NCBI RefSeq assembly: GCF_015471405.1
Contig: NZ_BLVZ01000001.1
Coordinates: 62,001-126,000 of the forward strand
Source of the DNA: Pseudomonas cichorii
GTDB lineage: Bacteria > Pseudomonadota > Gammaproteobacteria > Pseudomonadales > Pseudomonadaceae
Direction: 5' to 3'
Length of the DNA: 64,000 bases
Below the pieces are notes generated by a model that did not search any database, had not been told where the DNA came from, and was given only the letters and a program-made list of their open reading frames with translations. The translations under genes and the position numbers were made by a program. Below, in pieces: positions 8,492-18,286 of this stretch. Within the stretch, counting starts at the first letter, position 1, and every line of letters begins with the position of its first letter.

Positions 8492-11400
8492 TGAAAAATC
8501 TCTTCAAGAAAATGGCAGCCCTGTTTTGCCGGACATGGGTGTGGACGCTGCTGTCCGTGTTGTTTCTGGCGCTGTGCATATGGTTCGCGGGGCCGTTTCT
8601 GGCGGTGGCCGATCACAAGTTCTGGGAAAGCCCGACGTCCCGTCTTTTGTCCGTGAGCCTGTTGTTTCTGCTGTGGGGGCTGAGCATGGTCTTCGTCAGT
8701 TGGCGCAGCGCAGCAGGCAGGAAGAAACTGGAGGCCGACACGGCTGGTCAGGAGCATCTTCGCCAGCAGGCCCTGATTGAAAAAGAGCACAAGGAGTTAT
8801 CCGGACGTTTCAGGGATGCGTTGCGTGTCATCAAGCTTTCCAGCCTGTATGGCGGTCAGGGTGAGCGTTTGCCCTGGTACCTGTTGATCGGCCCTGCCGG
8901 GAGTGGCAAGACGAGCCTTCTGGACTTTTCCGGCTTGGAGTTTCCGCTCAATAAAACCGGGCGCAAGTTGACCCGTGATACCCGAGGCACCGCCAGCAGC
9001 GATTGGTACTTTGCCGATCAGGCGGTGATTATCGATACGCCGGGCCGATACCTTGAGCAGGCCACGCCGCAAGTCGATGCCAGCGCCTGGCTTACGTTGC
9101 TGGGGCTGCTGCGTAACCGTCGACGGACCTGTCCGGTCAATGGCGTATTGGTGACGTTGCCTGTCGATATCCTTTTGGAGAATGACGAAGTCCGTCTGGA
9201 GATGGTCGCCGAAGCGGTACGTAACCGTCTGGATGAGTTGTATCGCAAGTTGCATGTCGATGTGCCGGTTTATCTGGTGTTGACCAAGGCCGACTCGCTG
9301 CAGGGGTTCGATGAGTTTTTCGACCAGCTATCCAGAGAAGAAGGCGAGCAGGTGCTTGGCGCGACGTTCGGCAAGGATCAGCCAGGCAGTGACCCCGATG
9401 TGCTCAAGCACGAGTTCGAAGAACTGCTGCGACGCCTGGGCAGCCAGGTCATCATGCGTATCCACCAGGAGCATGACCTTCAGCGGCGTGGGCGAATGCT
9501 CGGGTTTCCCGATCAGTTCGGGTTGATCGGGCATCGGCTGTGCATGTTTGCCGAGATGGCTTTTGCGGGGAGTCGATATCAGCGCGCCACGCAACTGCGC
9601 GGTTTCTATCTGACCTGCGCGCCTCATCTGCTCGCAAGCGTTCAAGAGGCCAGTGCAGAGGAGGGCAACAGTGCGCCGGGCAACAACAAGGTGTTGCCAG
9701 GCATGCACACCGGGCGCGCACGCTTCATTCGTTACCTGTTGAGCCGGGTCATTTTCCCCGAAGCGGCCCTGGCCATGATGGACAAGGGCGAGCGCTGGCG
9801 AGTGGATTGGGCGCGTCGCGGCTTGTATTGCGCTACCCTGATGATATTGGCGTTGTTCGGTGCGCTGTGGGCGAACGGTTTTGCCACCAATCATGATCGC
9901 CTGGAGAGCATTCGCCATCTGGCGCAGCAGTGGACACAGCAGCGTTCTGCCCTGAATACGCAGGCCGATGCTCTGGCGATACTCAAGCCTCTGAACCTCA
10001 GCCATGCAGCCGCCCAGGTTTTTCCCGCGCCAGAAGAGGTATCACTTCATGAGTACAGCGGCCTTTATCAAGGCGAGGCCAGCAATCGTGTGCTGATGGA
10101 TGCCTATCAGGCGGAGCTGCAAAACCTGTTGTTACCTCGTGTGGCCCGGACGCTGGAGGCGCAGATACAGGCCAGCATGCAGGACCGTGAGCAACTGCTG
10201 GAAAGCCTGCGTGCTTACCTGATGTTGTATTTGCCCCAGCGTCGGGATCAAGCCTTGCTGCGAGACAGGATGGCGGCGGACTGGGCGCTGCGGTATGCAG
10301 GTCAGGCGCAGGAGCAAAACGAGCTAAATGGCCATCTGGAGCGCCTGCTCAGAGAATCTTTCGTTTACCCCGTCAACGATGCGCTGGTGGCCCAGGCCCG
10401 TCAGGCGCTTCGTAGCGAGTCGCTGGCCACTATCGTCTATCGGGTATTGCGCGAGCAGGCGCGCACTCTTGGGGATTATCGTCTTGCTCAACATATCGGC
10501 ACCCAGGCCAGCCTTCTGGTTGGCACGCAATACCCGATTCCCGGTTTCTATACCCGGCGAGGCTACCAACAGTTCTTCGTGACCCAGGGTGTTGGCGCGG
10601 TCAATGACATCCTGCGTGACAATTGGGTGCTGGGCGACGGCGCAGGCCTGAACGGCATGGAACTGCGCAGCCTGATGGTCGAGCTGGAGCAGCTGTATTT
10701 CCGTGATTATGCCAATCATTGGAGCGAGGCTGTCGGGCAGGTTTCATTGCAGCCTTTTGACGGCCCCATGCAGGGCGCGACTCAGGTTTCAGGCCTGATA
10801 TCAGCCAATTCGCCGTTACTGCAACTGCTGACGCAAGTACGCGATAACACCCAGTTTGCAGCAGCAGCCGAAACGGTAGTGGATGCGCCAGCAGTTGCCC
10901 CGAAAGGTGTGTTGAATGCAGTGGCGTCTGCTGCGGTTGAGCCGGCAGCGGCCTTGCTCCCGGTGTTGCCGGACACTGCGAAGAAATCGTTGCAGCGCCG
11001 TTTTGAACCTTTGCATCGCTTGCTGGACGAACACAACGGCCCGGCGGCGGATCTGCTTGTGGTGATCCAGGCTTTGAACGAGGTTCAACTGCAACTCGCC
11101 AGTCTGGCGCGATCCGGTCAGCCTGAGCTATTGGCTTTCGAGATGGCGCGAACCCGCATGTCGGGGCAACGGGATGCACTGAGCAACCTGCGCAATGCAT
11201 CCACTCAGTTGCCGCAGCCGGTTGGTGGATGGTTCAACGGCCTGGCCGAAAGTACCTGGTCATTCGTTCTGGGTGAGGCTTATCGCTATATCAACCAGCG
11301 CTACAGGAATGAGCTGTACAGTTTCTATGAGCAGTCCCTCGATAAACGCTATCCGTTCCATGCTCATAGTGGCAGCGATGTCGCCATCAATGACTTTCGC

Positions 11401-11988
11401 GAGTTCTTCAAGGCGCAAGGGCTGGCCGAGCGGTTTTTCGACAGTTACATGAAGCCTTTTGTAAGTGGCGATCCGGGGCATTATCGCCTGCGTACCATTG
11501 ATGGTTCAGGCTTGCCTGCCAGTCGTGCCTACCTCGATCAGATGGCCAGTGTGCAGACCATTCGCAAGAGTTTCTTTGCGGAAAACCCCGACGAACCTCT
11601 GGTGCAGTTCAAGCTTGAGCCTTACACGCTGGACCCGGCCGTCAGCCGTGCCGAGTTTCGTCTGGGCAACCAGATGATGGAGTATCGCCATGGCCCGATT
11701 GTGCCGGTCTCGTTCAAGTGGCCCACCGATGCAGATGACGGCCGTGCCAGCCTGGTGCTGGAGCGAATGACAGAACGCCCGATAGGTATCGAGAAGAGTA
11801 CCGGGCCATGGTCGTTTTTCCGGCTTCTCGACCTGATGCAGGTTGAATACCTCAAAGGCCGGGATGTGCTGGTGCTCAAGGCCGATGTGGGTGGGCTGCG
11901 GGCCAATTACCTGTTGCTCGGTCAGCGATCTGCGAACCCTTTCGATGTTTCGGTATTGCGCAGATTCCGGATGCCGGCACAGCTTTGA
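8491..11988 (+). CDS. tssM: T6SS inner membrane protein TssM (IcmF family)
   Basis: TssM (1165 residues) spans the inner membrane and reaches through the periplasm to TssJ. Two membrane helices lie near residues 13-36 and 50-72. They are followed by a cytoplasmic NTPase-like domain with Walker A GPAGSGKT (about 134-141) and a DTPGRY segment, then a third helix near 443-462, then the large periplasmic part ending in the IcmF C-terminal domain. Length is normal. I chose ATG 8491, which shares a base with the tssL stop, over an earlier in-frame start inside tssL. A hairpin follows at 11997-12018, so the transcript ends here; no stp1 or stk1 homologue follows. Confidence 0.96.
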   Translation: MKNLFKKMAALFCRTWVWTLLSVLFLALCIWFAGPFLAVADHKFWESPTSRLLSVSLLFLLWGLSMVFVSWRSAAGRKKLEADTAGQEHLRQQALIEKEHKELSGRFRDALRVIKLSSLYGGQGERLPWYLLIGPAGSGKTSLLDFSGLEFPLNKTGRKLTRDTRGTASSDWYFADQAVIIDTPGRYLEQATPQVDASAWLTLLGLLRNRRRTCPVNGVLVTLPVDILLENDEVRLEMVAEAVRNRLDELYRKLHVDVPVYLVLTKADSLQGFDEFFDQLSREEGEQVLGATFGKDQPGSDPDVLKHEFEELLRRLGSQVIMRIHQEHDLQRRGRMLGFPDQFGLIGHRLCMFAEMAFAGSRYQRATQLRGFYLTCAPHLLASVQEASAEEGNSAPGNNKVLPGMHTGRARFIRYLLSRVIFPEAALAMMDKGERWRVDWARRGLYCATLMILALFGALWANGFATNHDRLESIRHLAQQWTQQRSALNTQADALAILKPLNLSHAAAQVFPAPEEVSLHEYSGLYQGEASNRVLMDAYQAELQNLLLPRVARTLEAQIQASMQDREQLLESLRAYLMLYLPQRRDQALLRDRMAADWALRYAGQAQEQNELNGHLERLLRESFVYPVNDALVAQARQALRSESLATIVYRVLREQARTLGDYRLAQHIGTQASLLVGTQYPIPGFYTRRGYQQFFVTQGVGAVNDILRDNWVLGDGAGLNGMELRSLMVELEQLYFRDYANHWSEAVGQVSLQPFDGPMQGATQVSGLISANSPLLQLLTQVRDNTQFAAAAETVVDAPAVAPKGVLNAVASAAVEPAAALLPVLPDTAKKSLQRRFEPLHRLLDEHNGPAADLLVVIQALNEVQLQLASLARSGQPELLAFEMARTRMSGQRDALSNLRNASTQLPQPVGGWFNGLAESTWSFVLGEAYRYINQRYRNELYSFYEQSLDKRYPFHAHSGSDVAINDFREFFKAQGLAERFFDSYMKPFVSGDPGHYRLRTIDGSGLPASRAYLDQMASVQTIRKSFFAENPDEPLVQFKLEPYTLDPAVSRAEFRLGNQMMEYRHGPIVPVSFKWPTDADDGRASLVLERMTERPIGIEKSTGPWSFFRLLDLMQVEYLKGRDVLVLKADVGGLRANYLLLGQRSANPFDVSVLRRFRMPAQL

Positions 11989-11996
11989 TGTTTTGA

Positions 11997-12018
11997 GGCC
12001 GGGAATTGCCGCCCGGCC
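11997..12018. terminator. Bidirectional terminator between tssM and LysR
   Basis: GGCCGGG (11997-12003) pairs with CCCGGCC (12012-12018) around an eight-base loop, followed by TTGTTTTA on the plus strand. It lies between the stops of tssM and the convergent LysR gene. Confidence 0.8.
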
Positions 12019-12023
12019 TTGTT

Positions 12024-12941
12024 TTATTCCGGCACCTGCTTGCCCCAGCGTTCCATGGTGAAGTCGACAAAGCTGCGCAGTTTGGGTAGTTGGTAGCGAT
12101 CCGGTGAGTAGATCAAATGCATGGGCCTGCTGGGCAAGTGATAGTCAGGCAGCAGCGCAACCAGTCGCCCGTCGCGAAGGTCCTGCTGCACGAAAGCGTC
12201 GGGAAGCATGACGATGCCTGCGCCAACCCTGGCCGTGCGGTACAGGCCTGACGAGCTGTTCATCACCATCGGGCCGCTTATCTCCACCGTGACTTCACCT
12301 TCCGGCCCGGTCAGGCGCCAGTGCTTTTCCACACCGCTCCAGTCATCGCCGGCCGGGTAGGCGAAGGCCAGGCAGTCGTGCAGTTGCAGGTCTTCCGGCC
12401 GAAGGGGCATGCCGCGTCGGGCCAGGTAATCCGGTGATGCGCAGATGGTCAGTGTGTAGTCCTGCAAGGGCCTTGCGATCAGACGCGAGTTTTCCGGAAC
12501 GCTGCCCATGCGGATGGCGGCATCGAAACCGTTGTCGAGCAGGTCCAGACGCTGGTTGGTCAAGACCAGATCCAGCTTGACCTTGGGAAACTGCAAAGAG
12601 AACTCGCACAAGGACGGGGCCAGCACCTCTGAACCGAACGTCAAAGGCGCGGTAATGCGCAAGGTGCCGGTGGGTTCGCCCTGAGCCTGTTCGGCCAGTC
12701 GTTCGGATGCGGCCACCAGCCCCAGCACCTCCAGGCAGCGTTCGTAATAGGCGGTGCCGAACTCTGTCAGGCGCTGACGCCGGGTCGTGCGCTTGAGCAG
12801 GCTGACCCCGAGGCGCTGTTCCAGCGCCCGAAGATGGTTACCGACCATGGTTGTGGAAATCGAACACTCCTGTGCGGCGCCGGTCATGCTGCCTGCTTCC
12901 ACAACTTTTACGTACACCGACATTGCCTGGAACAAATCCAT
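12024..12941 (-). CDS. LysR-family transcriptional regulator (CrgA-like)
   Basis: A 305-residue LysR regulator with an N-terminal winged helix-turn-helix (about 5-62) followed by the effector-binding domain (about 90-300). The recognition region reads TGAAQECSISTTMVGNHLRALEQRLG, shown here only as the segment around residues 20-45. The subfamily resembles CrgA-type regulators. I chose ATG 12941 rather than a TTG at 12953 because GGAC lies a suitable distance upstream. It is divergent from the aminotransferase gene starting at 13045, with 103 bases between, so it probably regulates that gene and itself. Confidence 0.9.
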   Translation of the reverse strand: MDLFQAMSVYVKVVEAGSMTGAAQECSISTTMVGNHLRALEQRLGVSLLKRTTRRQRLTEFGTAYYERCLEVLGLVAASERLAEQAQGEPTGTLRITAPLTFGSEVLAPSLCEFSLQFPKVKLDLVLTNQRLDLLDNGFDAAIRMGSVPENSRLIARPLQDYTLTICASPDYLARRGMPLRPEDLQLHDCLAFAYPAGDDWSGVEKHWRLTGPEGEVTVEISGPMVMNSSSGLYRTARVGAGIVMLPDAFVQQDLRDGRLVALLPDYHLPSRPMHLIYSPDRYQLPKLRSFVDFTMERWGKQVPE

Positions 12942-13044
12942 TATCAAGTCCAAGTTTAAAATTATTGAAGGGTTTCAGTGTTTATCCAGCTCTGGTGGCT
13001 AACGATACTGCAAAAAACGACTGACCACCCTGGAGCTTTACACC

Positions 13045-14247
13045 ATGACCGCCGATTGCCTGATGACCACTTACAAGCCCTTGGCCCTGAATTTTGTCCG
13101 TGGCCTGGGCACCCGGCTGTGGGATCAGGCAGGGCGCGAGTATCTGGACGCTGTGGCAGGCGTTGCGGTGACCAATGTCGGCCACTCTCATCCCTTGCTG
13201 GTAGCCGCTATCAGCGAGCAGGCAGGCCTACTGTTGCATACCTCCAATCTGTACAGCATTGATTGGCAGCAACGATTGGCACACAAGCTGACCCGGTTAT
13301 CGGGCCTGGAGCGTGCGTTTTTCAACAATTCCGGTGCTGAGGCCAACGAAACGGCACTCAAGCTCGCCCGTTTGCATGGCTGGCACAAAGGCATTGATCA
13401 GCCCTTGGTGGTGGTCATGGAAAACGCTTTTCACGGGCGCACGCTGGGCACCTTGTCCGCGAGTGACGGGCCTGCCGTGCGGCTGGGGTTCAGCGCTTTA
13501 CCGGGGGATTTCATCAAGGTTGCGTTCGGGGATCTGGCAGCGTTTGACCGGATATGTGAAAGCCATGGCCATCGCATCGCCGCCGTGCTGGTCGAGCCTG
13601 TGCAAGGTGAGGGCGGGGTGCAGGTCGCGCCAGATGGGTATCTGAAAGCCTTGCGTGAATGCTGTACACGGCGCAACTGGTTGCTGATGCTCGACGAAAT
13701 CCAGACGGGCATGGGGCGTACCGGGCAATGGTTTGCCTTTCAGCACGAAGGCATAGTGCCCGACGTCATGACCCTGGCCAAAGGCCTGGGCAATGGAGTG
13801 CCCATCGGCGCCTGCCTGGCGAAAGGCCCGGCTGCCCGGTTGTTTACACCCGGCAGTCATGGCAGCACCTTTGGTGGTAATCCACTGGCCTGCCGCGCCG
13901 CCTGTACTGTGGTGGACATCATCGAGCAGCAGGATCTTGTGCAGAACGCTCGTCAGCAAGGGCTGCACTTGCTTGAGCGGTTGTGCGAAGAACTGAGCGA
14001 TCACCCAGAGGTACTGGCCATTCGTGGCCTGGGATTGATGATCGGAATTGAACTGCAACAAGCCATTTCTAACCTGGCCTTGATTGCAGCCCGCCAGCAA
14101 GGTTTGTTGATCAATGTGACGAGAGGCAAGACCATCCGCCTTTTACCGCCGCTGATTCTTGATGGCGCAGAAGTCGAAATGATCGTGCAGGGCATCGTCA
14201 AGACACTGGATAGCGTCGACCGCAGTGCAATTCAGGGGTGTGCCTGA
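13045..14247 (+). CDS. Class III aminotransferase, acetylornithine transaminase-like
   Basis: This 400-residue PLP enzyme belongs to the acetylornithine/ornithine aminotransferase family. It shows NNSGAEANE (about 93-101), AFHGRT (about 129-134), the cofactor-binding [14 protein letters not shown], and the Schiff-base lysine in TLAKGLGNG (Lys246). The C-terminal [10 protein letters not shown] and TIRLLPPL segments fit the same family. It lacks other arginine biosynthesis genes nearby and sits next to a divergent LysR. It may therefore be an inducible paralogue acting on an omega-amino substrate rather than the biosynthetic ArgD. A GGAG Shine-Dalgarno precedes the ATG. Confidence 0.88.
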   Translation: MTADCLMTTYKPLALNFVRGLGTRLWDQAGREYLDAVAGVAVTNVGHSHPLLVAAISEQAGLLLHTSNLYSIDWQQRLAHKLTRLSGLERAFFNNSGAEANETALKLARLHGWHKGIDQPLVVVMENAFHGRTLGTLSASDGPAVRLGFSALPGDFIKVAFGDLAAFDRICESHGHRIAAVLVEPVQGEGGVQVAPDGYLKALRECCTRRNWLLMLDEIQTGMGRTGQWFAFQHEGIVPDVMTLAKGLGNGVPIGACLAKGPAARLFTPGSHGSTFGGNPLACRAACTVVDIIEQQDLVQNARQQGLHLLERLCEELSDHPEVLAIRGLGLMIGIELQQAISNLALIAARQQGLLINVTRGKTIRLLPPLILDGAEVEMIVQGIVKTLDSVDRSAIQGCA

Positions 14248-14361
14248 GGCAACGGATTGAGGGAAAGGCGAATCCTGGGCTATACCGTGATGATGCAGAT
14301 GCGGTAGAACAAAGGCGGGAATTATGAGTCTCACCCCCCATGGATTTGAAAGGAGCCCACC

Positions 14362-14892
14362 ATGCTTATCCGGTCCCTGACCCTCGCCACCTTGCTGATC
14401 GCTGCCGGTCCGTCGTTCGCGGCCGACAGCGATGCTCCGCTGGCGCAGGAGCGCGGCAAGACACGTCCGTTGATCATCATTGCCCCCAGCACGGTCGACC
14501 CCACCCTGATCAGCCTGAAAAAGGCCCTTGATGAACCCGCCAATCGCGAGGCATTCGCCCAGCGCAATATGGTCCTCTATACCGTGGTCAATACCATCGG
14601 TGAGCGTAACGGCAAAACCATGGATGCCCAGTCCACCATGGCCTTGATACGCGAACTCAAGCTGGGTGCGGGTGTACAGACCAAGGTCATTCTTGTGGGC
14701 AAGGATGGCGAGAAGAAGATCGAGAAATCCGGGGCAATCGATCCCAAGGAAATCTTCGCCACCATCGATCAGATGCCGATGCGCGAAAAAGAAGCTGCCG
14801 CGCCGCCCCCGGAACCGGAAGCCAAACCGGCGCCTGCCGAAAAGGCTGCGAAACCCGGCAAGGCGACCCAAGGCAAGACGCTGGACGATTGA
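14362..14892 (+). CDS. Periplasmic DUF4174-domain protein
   Basis: The 176-residue product has a signal peptide with likely cleavage after PSFA (residue about 20). A thioredoxin-like DUF4174 region follows (about 35-135), with RPLIIIAPS at its start and VILVGKDGEKK near its end. The tail is proline/alanine/lysine-rich and probably disordered (about 145-176). DUF4174 proteins are secreted or periplasmic and have no settled function. The ATG follows GGAG. The gene stands alone between the aminotransferase and a terminator. Confidence 0.82.
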   Translation: MLIRSLTLATLLIAAGPSFAADSDAPLAQERGKTRPLIIIAPSTVDPTLISLKKALDEPANREAFAQRNMVLYTVVNTIGERNGKTMDAQSTMALIRELKLGAGVQTKVILVGKDGEKKIEKSGAIDPKEIFATIDQMPMREKEAAAPPPEPEAKPAPAEKAAKPGKATQGKTLDD

Positions 14893-14902
14893 TGAGAGAG
14901 CA

Positions 14903-14930
14903 GGGTGGAGCTGTGTTGTCAGCTCCACCC
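14903..14930. terminator. Intrinsic terminator after the DUF4174 gene
   Basis: GGGTGGAGCTG (14903-14913) pairs perfectly with CAGCTCCACCC (14920-14930) around TGTTGT and is followed by TTTTT on the plus strand. It separates the DUF4174 gene from the convergent CBS gene. Confidence 0.9.
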
Positions 14931-14945
14931 TTTTTCTGTTGAGGC

Positions 14946-15386
14946 TCAATCGCCTCGAATGTACTGCTCAAGCTGCTGGATAAGGCTGGCCTGTTCCGCG
15001 ATGGCTTCCTTGACCAGGTCACCGATGGACAACAGTCCCAGCAACTGCCCGTCTTCCACTACCGGCAGGTGACGAAGATGATTGTCGGTCATGATGCCCA
15101 TGCAGGTTTCCACGCTCTGTTGTGAATCGACCGTGATGACCTTGCTGCTCATGATGGCGCTGACCGGCGTGCCGACAGACGAGCGTCCCTTGAGAATCAT
15201 CTTGCGTGCGTAGTCACGCTCGCTGACCACCCCGACAACCACACCGCCTGCAACGACCGGCAATGCCCCGATATTCTTGTCGGCCATCAGCCTGAGTGCA
15301 TCGAGCACCATCTGATCGGGACCGATGGTATGCACTTGCTGGTTGTGTTCGGATTTGAGCTTCAGCAATTGGGCAACGGTTTTCAT
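14946..15386 (-). CDS. Two-CBS-domain protein
   Basis: The 146-residue product is made almost wholly of a Bateman module. CBS 1 covers about residues 15-70 (ALRLMADKNIGALPVV, VSERDYARK) and CBS 2 about 80-135 (VETCMGIMTDNHLRHLPVVE, SIGDLVK), with a short C-terminal helix. Such modules bind adenosyl ligands and act as energy or redox sensors; the partner is not known. I chose ATG 15386, preceded by GGAGAG, over an earlier in-frame start at 15452 that lacks support. Confidence 0.9.
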   Translation of the reverse strand: MKTVAQLLKLKSEHNQQVHTIGPDQMVLDALRLMADKNIGALPVVAGGVVVGVVSERDYARKMILKGRSSVGTPVSAIMSSKVITVDSQQSVETCMGIMTDNHLRHLPVVEDGQLLGLLSIGDLVKEAIAEQASLIQQLEQYIRGD

Positions 15387-15493
15387 ATGGCTCTCCGTGA
15401 ATGAGGACCTGAACAGACTGCGTGAATTATTGTAGCCCTCGGTTGAGGGCACTACAGAATCACGGGAACGGAGAATTCAGGCAAGTCTTTGTG

Positions 15494-15517
15494 AAAGGGG
15501 GATGCCAGGCCCCCTTT
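15494..15517 (-). terminator. Intrinsic terminator of the TonB receptor gene
   Basis: AAAGGGGG (15494-15501) pairs with CCCCCTTT (15510-15517). On the minus strand it follows the receptor stop codon by eight bases and leads into a TTTC stretch. Confidence 0.75.
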
Positions 15518-15525
15518 TGCATGAT

Positions 15526-18030
15526 CTACCAGCGATAGGTCGCACTGGCCTGCACGGTACGTTGCGCGCCGTACCAGCACCACGAATAGTAATAGCAGGA
15601 CGCTATGTATTCCTTGTTGGCCAGGTTGGAGACATTCAGCGCCAGACGCAGGTTATCCATCGGGCTGTAGAGGTTTGGAATGTCGTAATGCGCCGCAGCG
15701 TCGAACAAGGTGTAGCCCGGCACTTTCAGGCTGTTGGCCTCATCACCCCAGGTCGAGCCGATATAACGCGCACCACCACCGACGCCAAAGCCGTTCAGCT
15801 TGCCCTCGCGAAAGGTGTAGTCGACCCATGCCGAGGCCGTATGACGCGGAATGGCTGGCGGGGTTGTGCCTTCAGCCGGCAGCGCCGGGCCATTGGCCTG
15901 GCCGACGATCCCCGGCTGGACCCGCACTGTGCTGTTTGACTTGCTGATCTGGTTGTCCAGATAGGCATAAGCCGCCGTGATATCCAGGTTGTCGCTCAGG
16001 CTGGCCTTGCCTTCAAGCTCGAAGCCGCGTGACTGGACTTCGCCCGTCTGGACCTGGCAGCGGGCACCGTTGCAGATATTGGTCGCGACCGGGTCCGGAG
16101 TCAGCACATTGGTGCGTCGCAAATCGAAGATGGCGGCACTGATGAAGCTGTTGCTGCCCGGCGGCTGATACTTGATGCCCAACTCGTACTGCTTGCCCTC
16201 GGTCGGCTCGAAAGGCCTGTTGCCAAAGCCTGTGCCCGATTGCGGCTCGAAGGATTCGGAATAGCTGATGTAAGGCGCCAGGCCGTTATCGAACAGATAG
16301 ACCAGCCCCAGACGCCCAGTGAAGGCTTCACTTTCCACCGAGCTTTTGGTTTTCACGCCGGTCGCTATCCGTCTTGAACTGTTGGTGCTGTCAGCCCAGT
16401 CGTAGCGGCCACCCATCAGCAATACCCATTTGTCCCACTTCAACTGTTCTTGCAGATACAGACCTTTCTGCTGGCTGCGGGCGGTCGCGTCAGTGCTGTA
16501 GGTGATGGGCGTTATCGGGCTGCCGTACACCGGGTCGAACAAGTCCAGCGCCGGACCATTGCCACTCCCGGATTTGGTGTCGGTACTGGTGTTCTGATAA
16601 TCGGCACCGAACAGCACCGTATGCTGCACAGGGCCAGTATTGAATTTGGCCTGGAGTTGATTATCGACAGTGTAGGAATCCATGTTTACATCGCTGCCGA
16701 TGGTGTAGCGCCCCATGGTGCGGTAATCGGGCTGCAAGGCATCGGTGCCGTTGTAGATACTCTGATAGATACCTTCGCTGCGCAGGTAGCGGGTGTTCTG
16801 GCGAAAGGTCCAGACATCGTTCAAGTGATGCTCGAACAGGTAGCCGACGGCGTGATACTCACGGTCGCTTTTCTCGAAGTCCTTTTCTCCGTCGTAGAAG
16901 TCCACGTCGATATTGCGCCCGGTCGGGCTGTCCAGCAATGAGCCGTAAGCCGGCATCGAGCCATAAGATGCGCCTTTGGGATCACTTTGATAGTTCGCCA
17001 GAAAAGTCAGCGAGGTGTCTTCATTCGGGCGCCAGGTGAAGGCTGTCGCAATCGATTGGCGGCGGGTTTCGGTATGTTCGATCTGGCCGTCGGCATCGTC
17101 ATACAGCCCGGACACGCGATAGGAGTAGACCCCCTGATCGTCAATCGGCCCGCCGAAGTCGAAGGTCGTGCGCTTCTTGTTGAAGTTGCCGTAAGTGAGC
17201 CCGATTTCGCGAAAGGGTGTCTCGGTCGGCAGCTTGCTGACCATGTTCACCACGCCGCTGGGGCTGGCCTGGCCGTACAGCACGGAAGAGGGGCCGCGCA
17301 GCACTTCGACCCGTTCCAGATCGAAAGCATCTTTCTGGGGTGACGCATCACGGTTACCCGGCATGCGCAGGCCATCCAGATAGGTCGCTGGAGAGAAACC
17401 ACGGATGCTCATCTGGTCGAGTCGCGAGGCTGTAGAGCCACGGGTCTCCGGCACCACCGCCGCGCTGTAGCGCAGGATCTGATTGAGGCTCGCCGCACCC
17501 TGGGCTTTCATCTGGTCCTTCGTGACCACCGAAATCGACTGCGGCGTTTCGATCAGCGCGGTGTCGGTCTTGGTTCCGGTCCGGCCACGGGTCGCGACAT
17601 AGCCGGAAACCGGGCCACTGGCGCTCTCGGCCTGGGTTGCTCCGATGATGCTGGTGGCTTGCAGCTCCATTGTTCCTTCAGTGGGTTCGGGCGCTGGCTC
17701 GATGCGATAGCGATTGGCCGATAACGCCAGGGCCTGCAAGCCAGTACCGCTGAGCAAACGGCTGATGGCCTCGTGGGTACTGAATTGCCCCTGCAGCCCG
17801 TTGCTGCGCTTGCCTCGTGTCAGAGCCGGGTCAAATGCCAGTACCAGTTGCGCTTGCTCCGCAAGAGTATTGAGCGCTTCACTCAAATCCCCGGCCGGGA
17901 TCGAGAAATGGCTGACAACGCTGGCCTGTTGCTCAGGCACGGATGATTCGGCGGCTTGCAGAGGCACCGCAGCGCAGGCCATGAGAGTGGCGAACGCCAA
18001 TGGATGCAGCGAACTGGCAGGGCGAGACAT
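15526..18030 (-). CDS. TonB-dependent siderophore receptor with STN signalling domain
   Basis: The 834-residue outer membrane receptor starts with a signal peptide ending near LQAAES. An STN (secretin/TonB N-terminal) domain follows at about 45-95 (FSIPAGDLSEALNTLAEQ), then the plug (ETPQSISVVTKDQM, VEVLRGPSSVLYGQASPSG) and a 22-strand barrel ending in a terminal aromatic residue (ATYRW). The C-terminal region SWCWYGAQRTV recalls the FhuA/FoxA/FiuA group, so a hydroxamate siderophore is plausible but not proven. The STN domain implies surface signalling, yet no sigma/anti-sigma pair is adjacent. I chose ATG 18030, preceded by AAGGA; the longer frame lacks a signal peptide. Confidence 0.92.
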   Translation of the reverse strand: MSRPASSLHPLAFATLMACAAVPLQAAESSVPEQQASVVSHFSIPAGDLSEALNTLAEQAQLVLAFDPALTRGKRSNGLQGQFSTHEAISRLLSGTGLQALALSANRYRIEPAPEPTEGTMELQATSIIGATQAESASGPVSGYVATRGRTGTKTDTALIETPQSISVVTKDQMKAQGAASLNQILRYSAAVVPETRGSTASRLDQMSIRGFSPATYLDGLRMPGNRDASPQKDAFDLERVEVLRGPSSVLYGQASPSGVVNMVSKLPTETPFREIGLTYGNFNKKRTTFDFGGPIDDQGVYSYRVSGLYDDADGQIEHTETRRQSIATAFTWRPNEDTSLTFLANYQSDPKGASYGSMPAYGSLLDSPTGRNIDVDFYDGEKDFEKSDREYHAVGYLFEHHLNDVWTFRQNTRYLRSEGIYQSIYNGTDALQPDYRTMGRYTIGSDVNMDSYTVDNQLQAKFNTGPVQHTVLFGADYQNTSTDTKSGSGNGPALDLFDPVYGSPITPITYSTDATARSQQKGLYLQEQLKWDKWVLLMGGRYDWADSTNSSRRIATGVKTKSSVESEAFTGRLGLVYLFDNGLAPYISYSESFEPQSGTGFGNRPFEPTEGKQYELGIKYQPPGSNSFISAAIFDLRRTNVLTPDPVATNICNGARCQVQTGEVQSRGFELEGKASLSDNLDITAAYAYLDNQISKSNSTVRVQPGIVGQANGPALPAEGTTPPAIPRHTASAWVDYTFREGKLNGFGVGGGARYIGSTWGDEANSLKVPGYTLFDAAAHYDIPNLYSPMDNLRLALNVSNLANKEYIASCYYYSWCWYGAQRTVQASATYRW

Positions 18031-18096
18031 GAAAGATCCTTGGTGCAAATGGAGGGTTTCCTTAGCCCTGACGTACACCAAGGGAAAACGGACAGT

Positions 18097-18115
18097 GGAA
18101 TGAGAAATATTTATA
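18097..18115 (-). promoter_or_regulatory. Possible Fur box before the siderophore receptor
   Basis: Read on the minus strand this is TATAAATATTTCTCATTCC, which keeps the ATTTCTCATT half of a Pseudomonas Fur box but departs from the other half. It lies about 67 bases before the receptor ATG. Iron control is expected for such a receptor; the match itself is moderate. Confidence 0.4.
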
Positions 18116-18286
18116 TCTGGCGCGCGCCATGGCGGGAAATCAGGTAGCGCTCCAGGCACCTGTCATGTGCCTCATGTCGGCGTAGATACGATTTGATACA
18201 AATATGACACATCTTGCTAAAGCCAAGGCTTTCCTGGCCGATACCTCGCGCATAAATAGACGTTATCGCTCCGGAGCCTGGCCCCA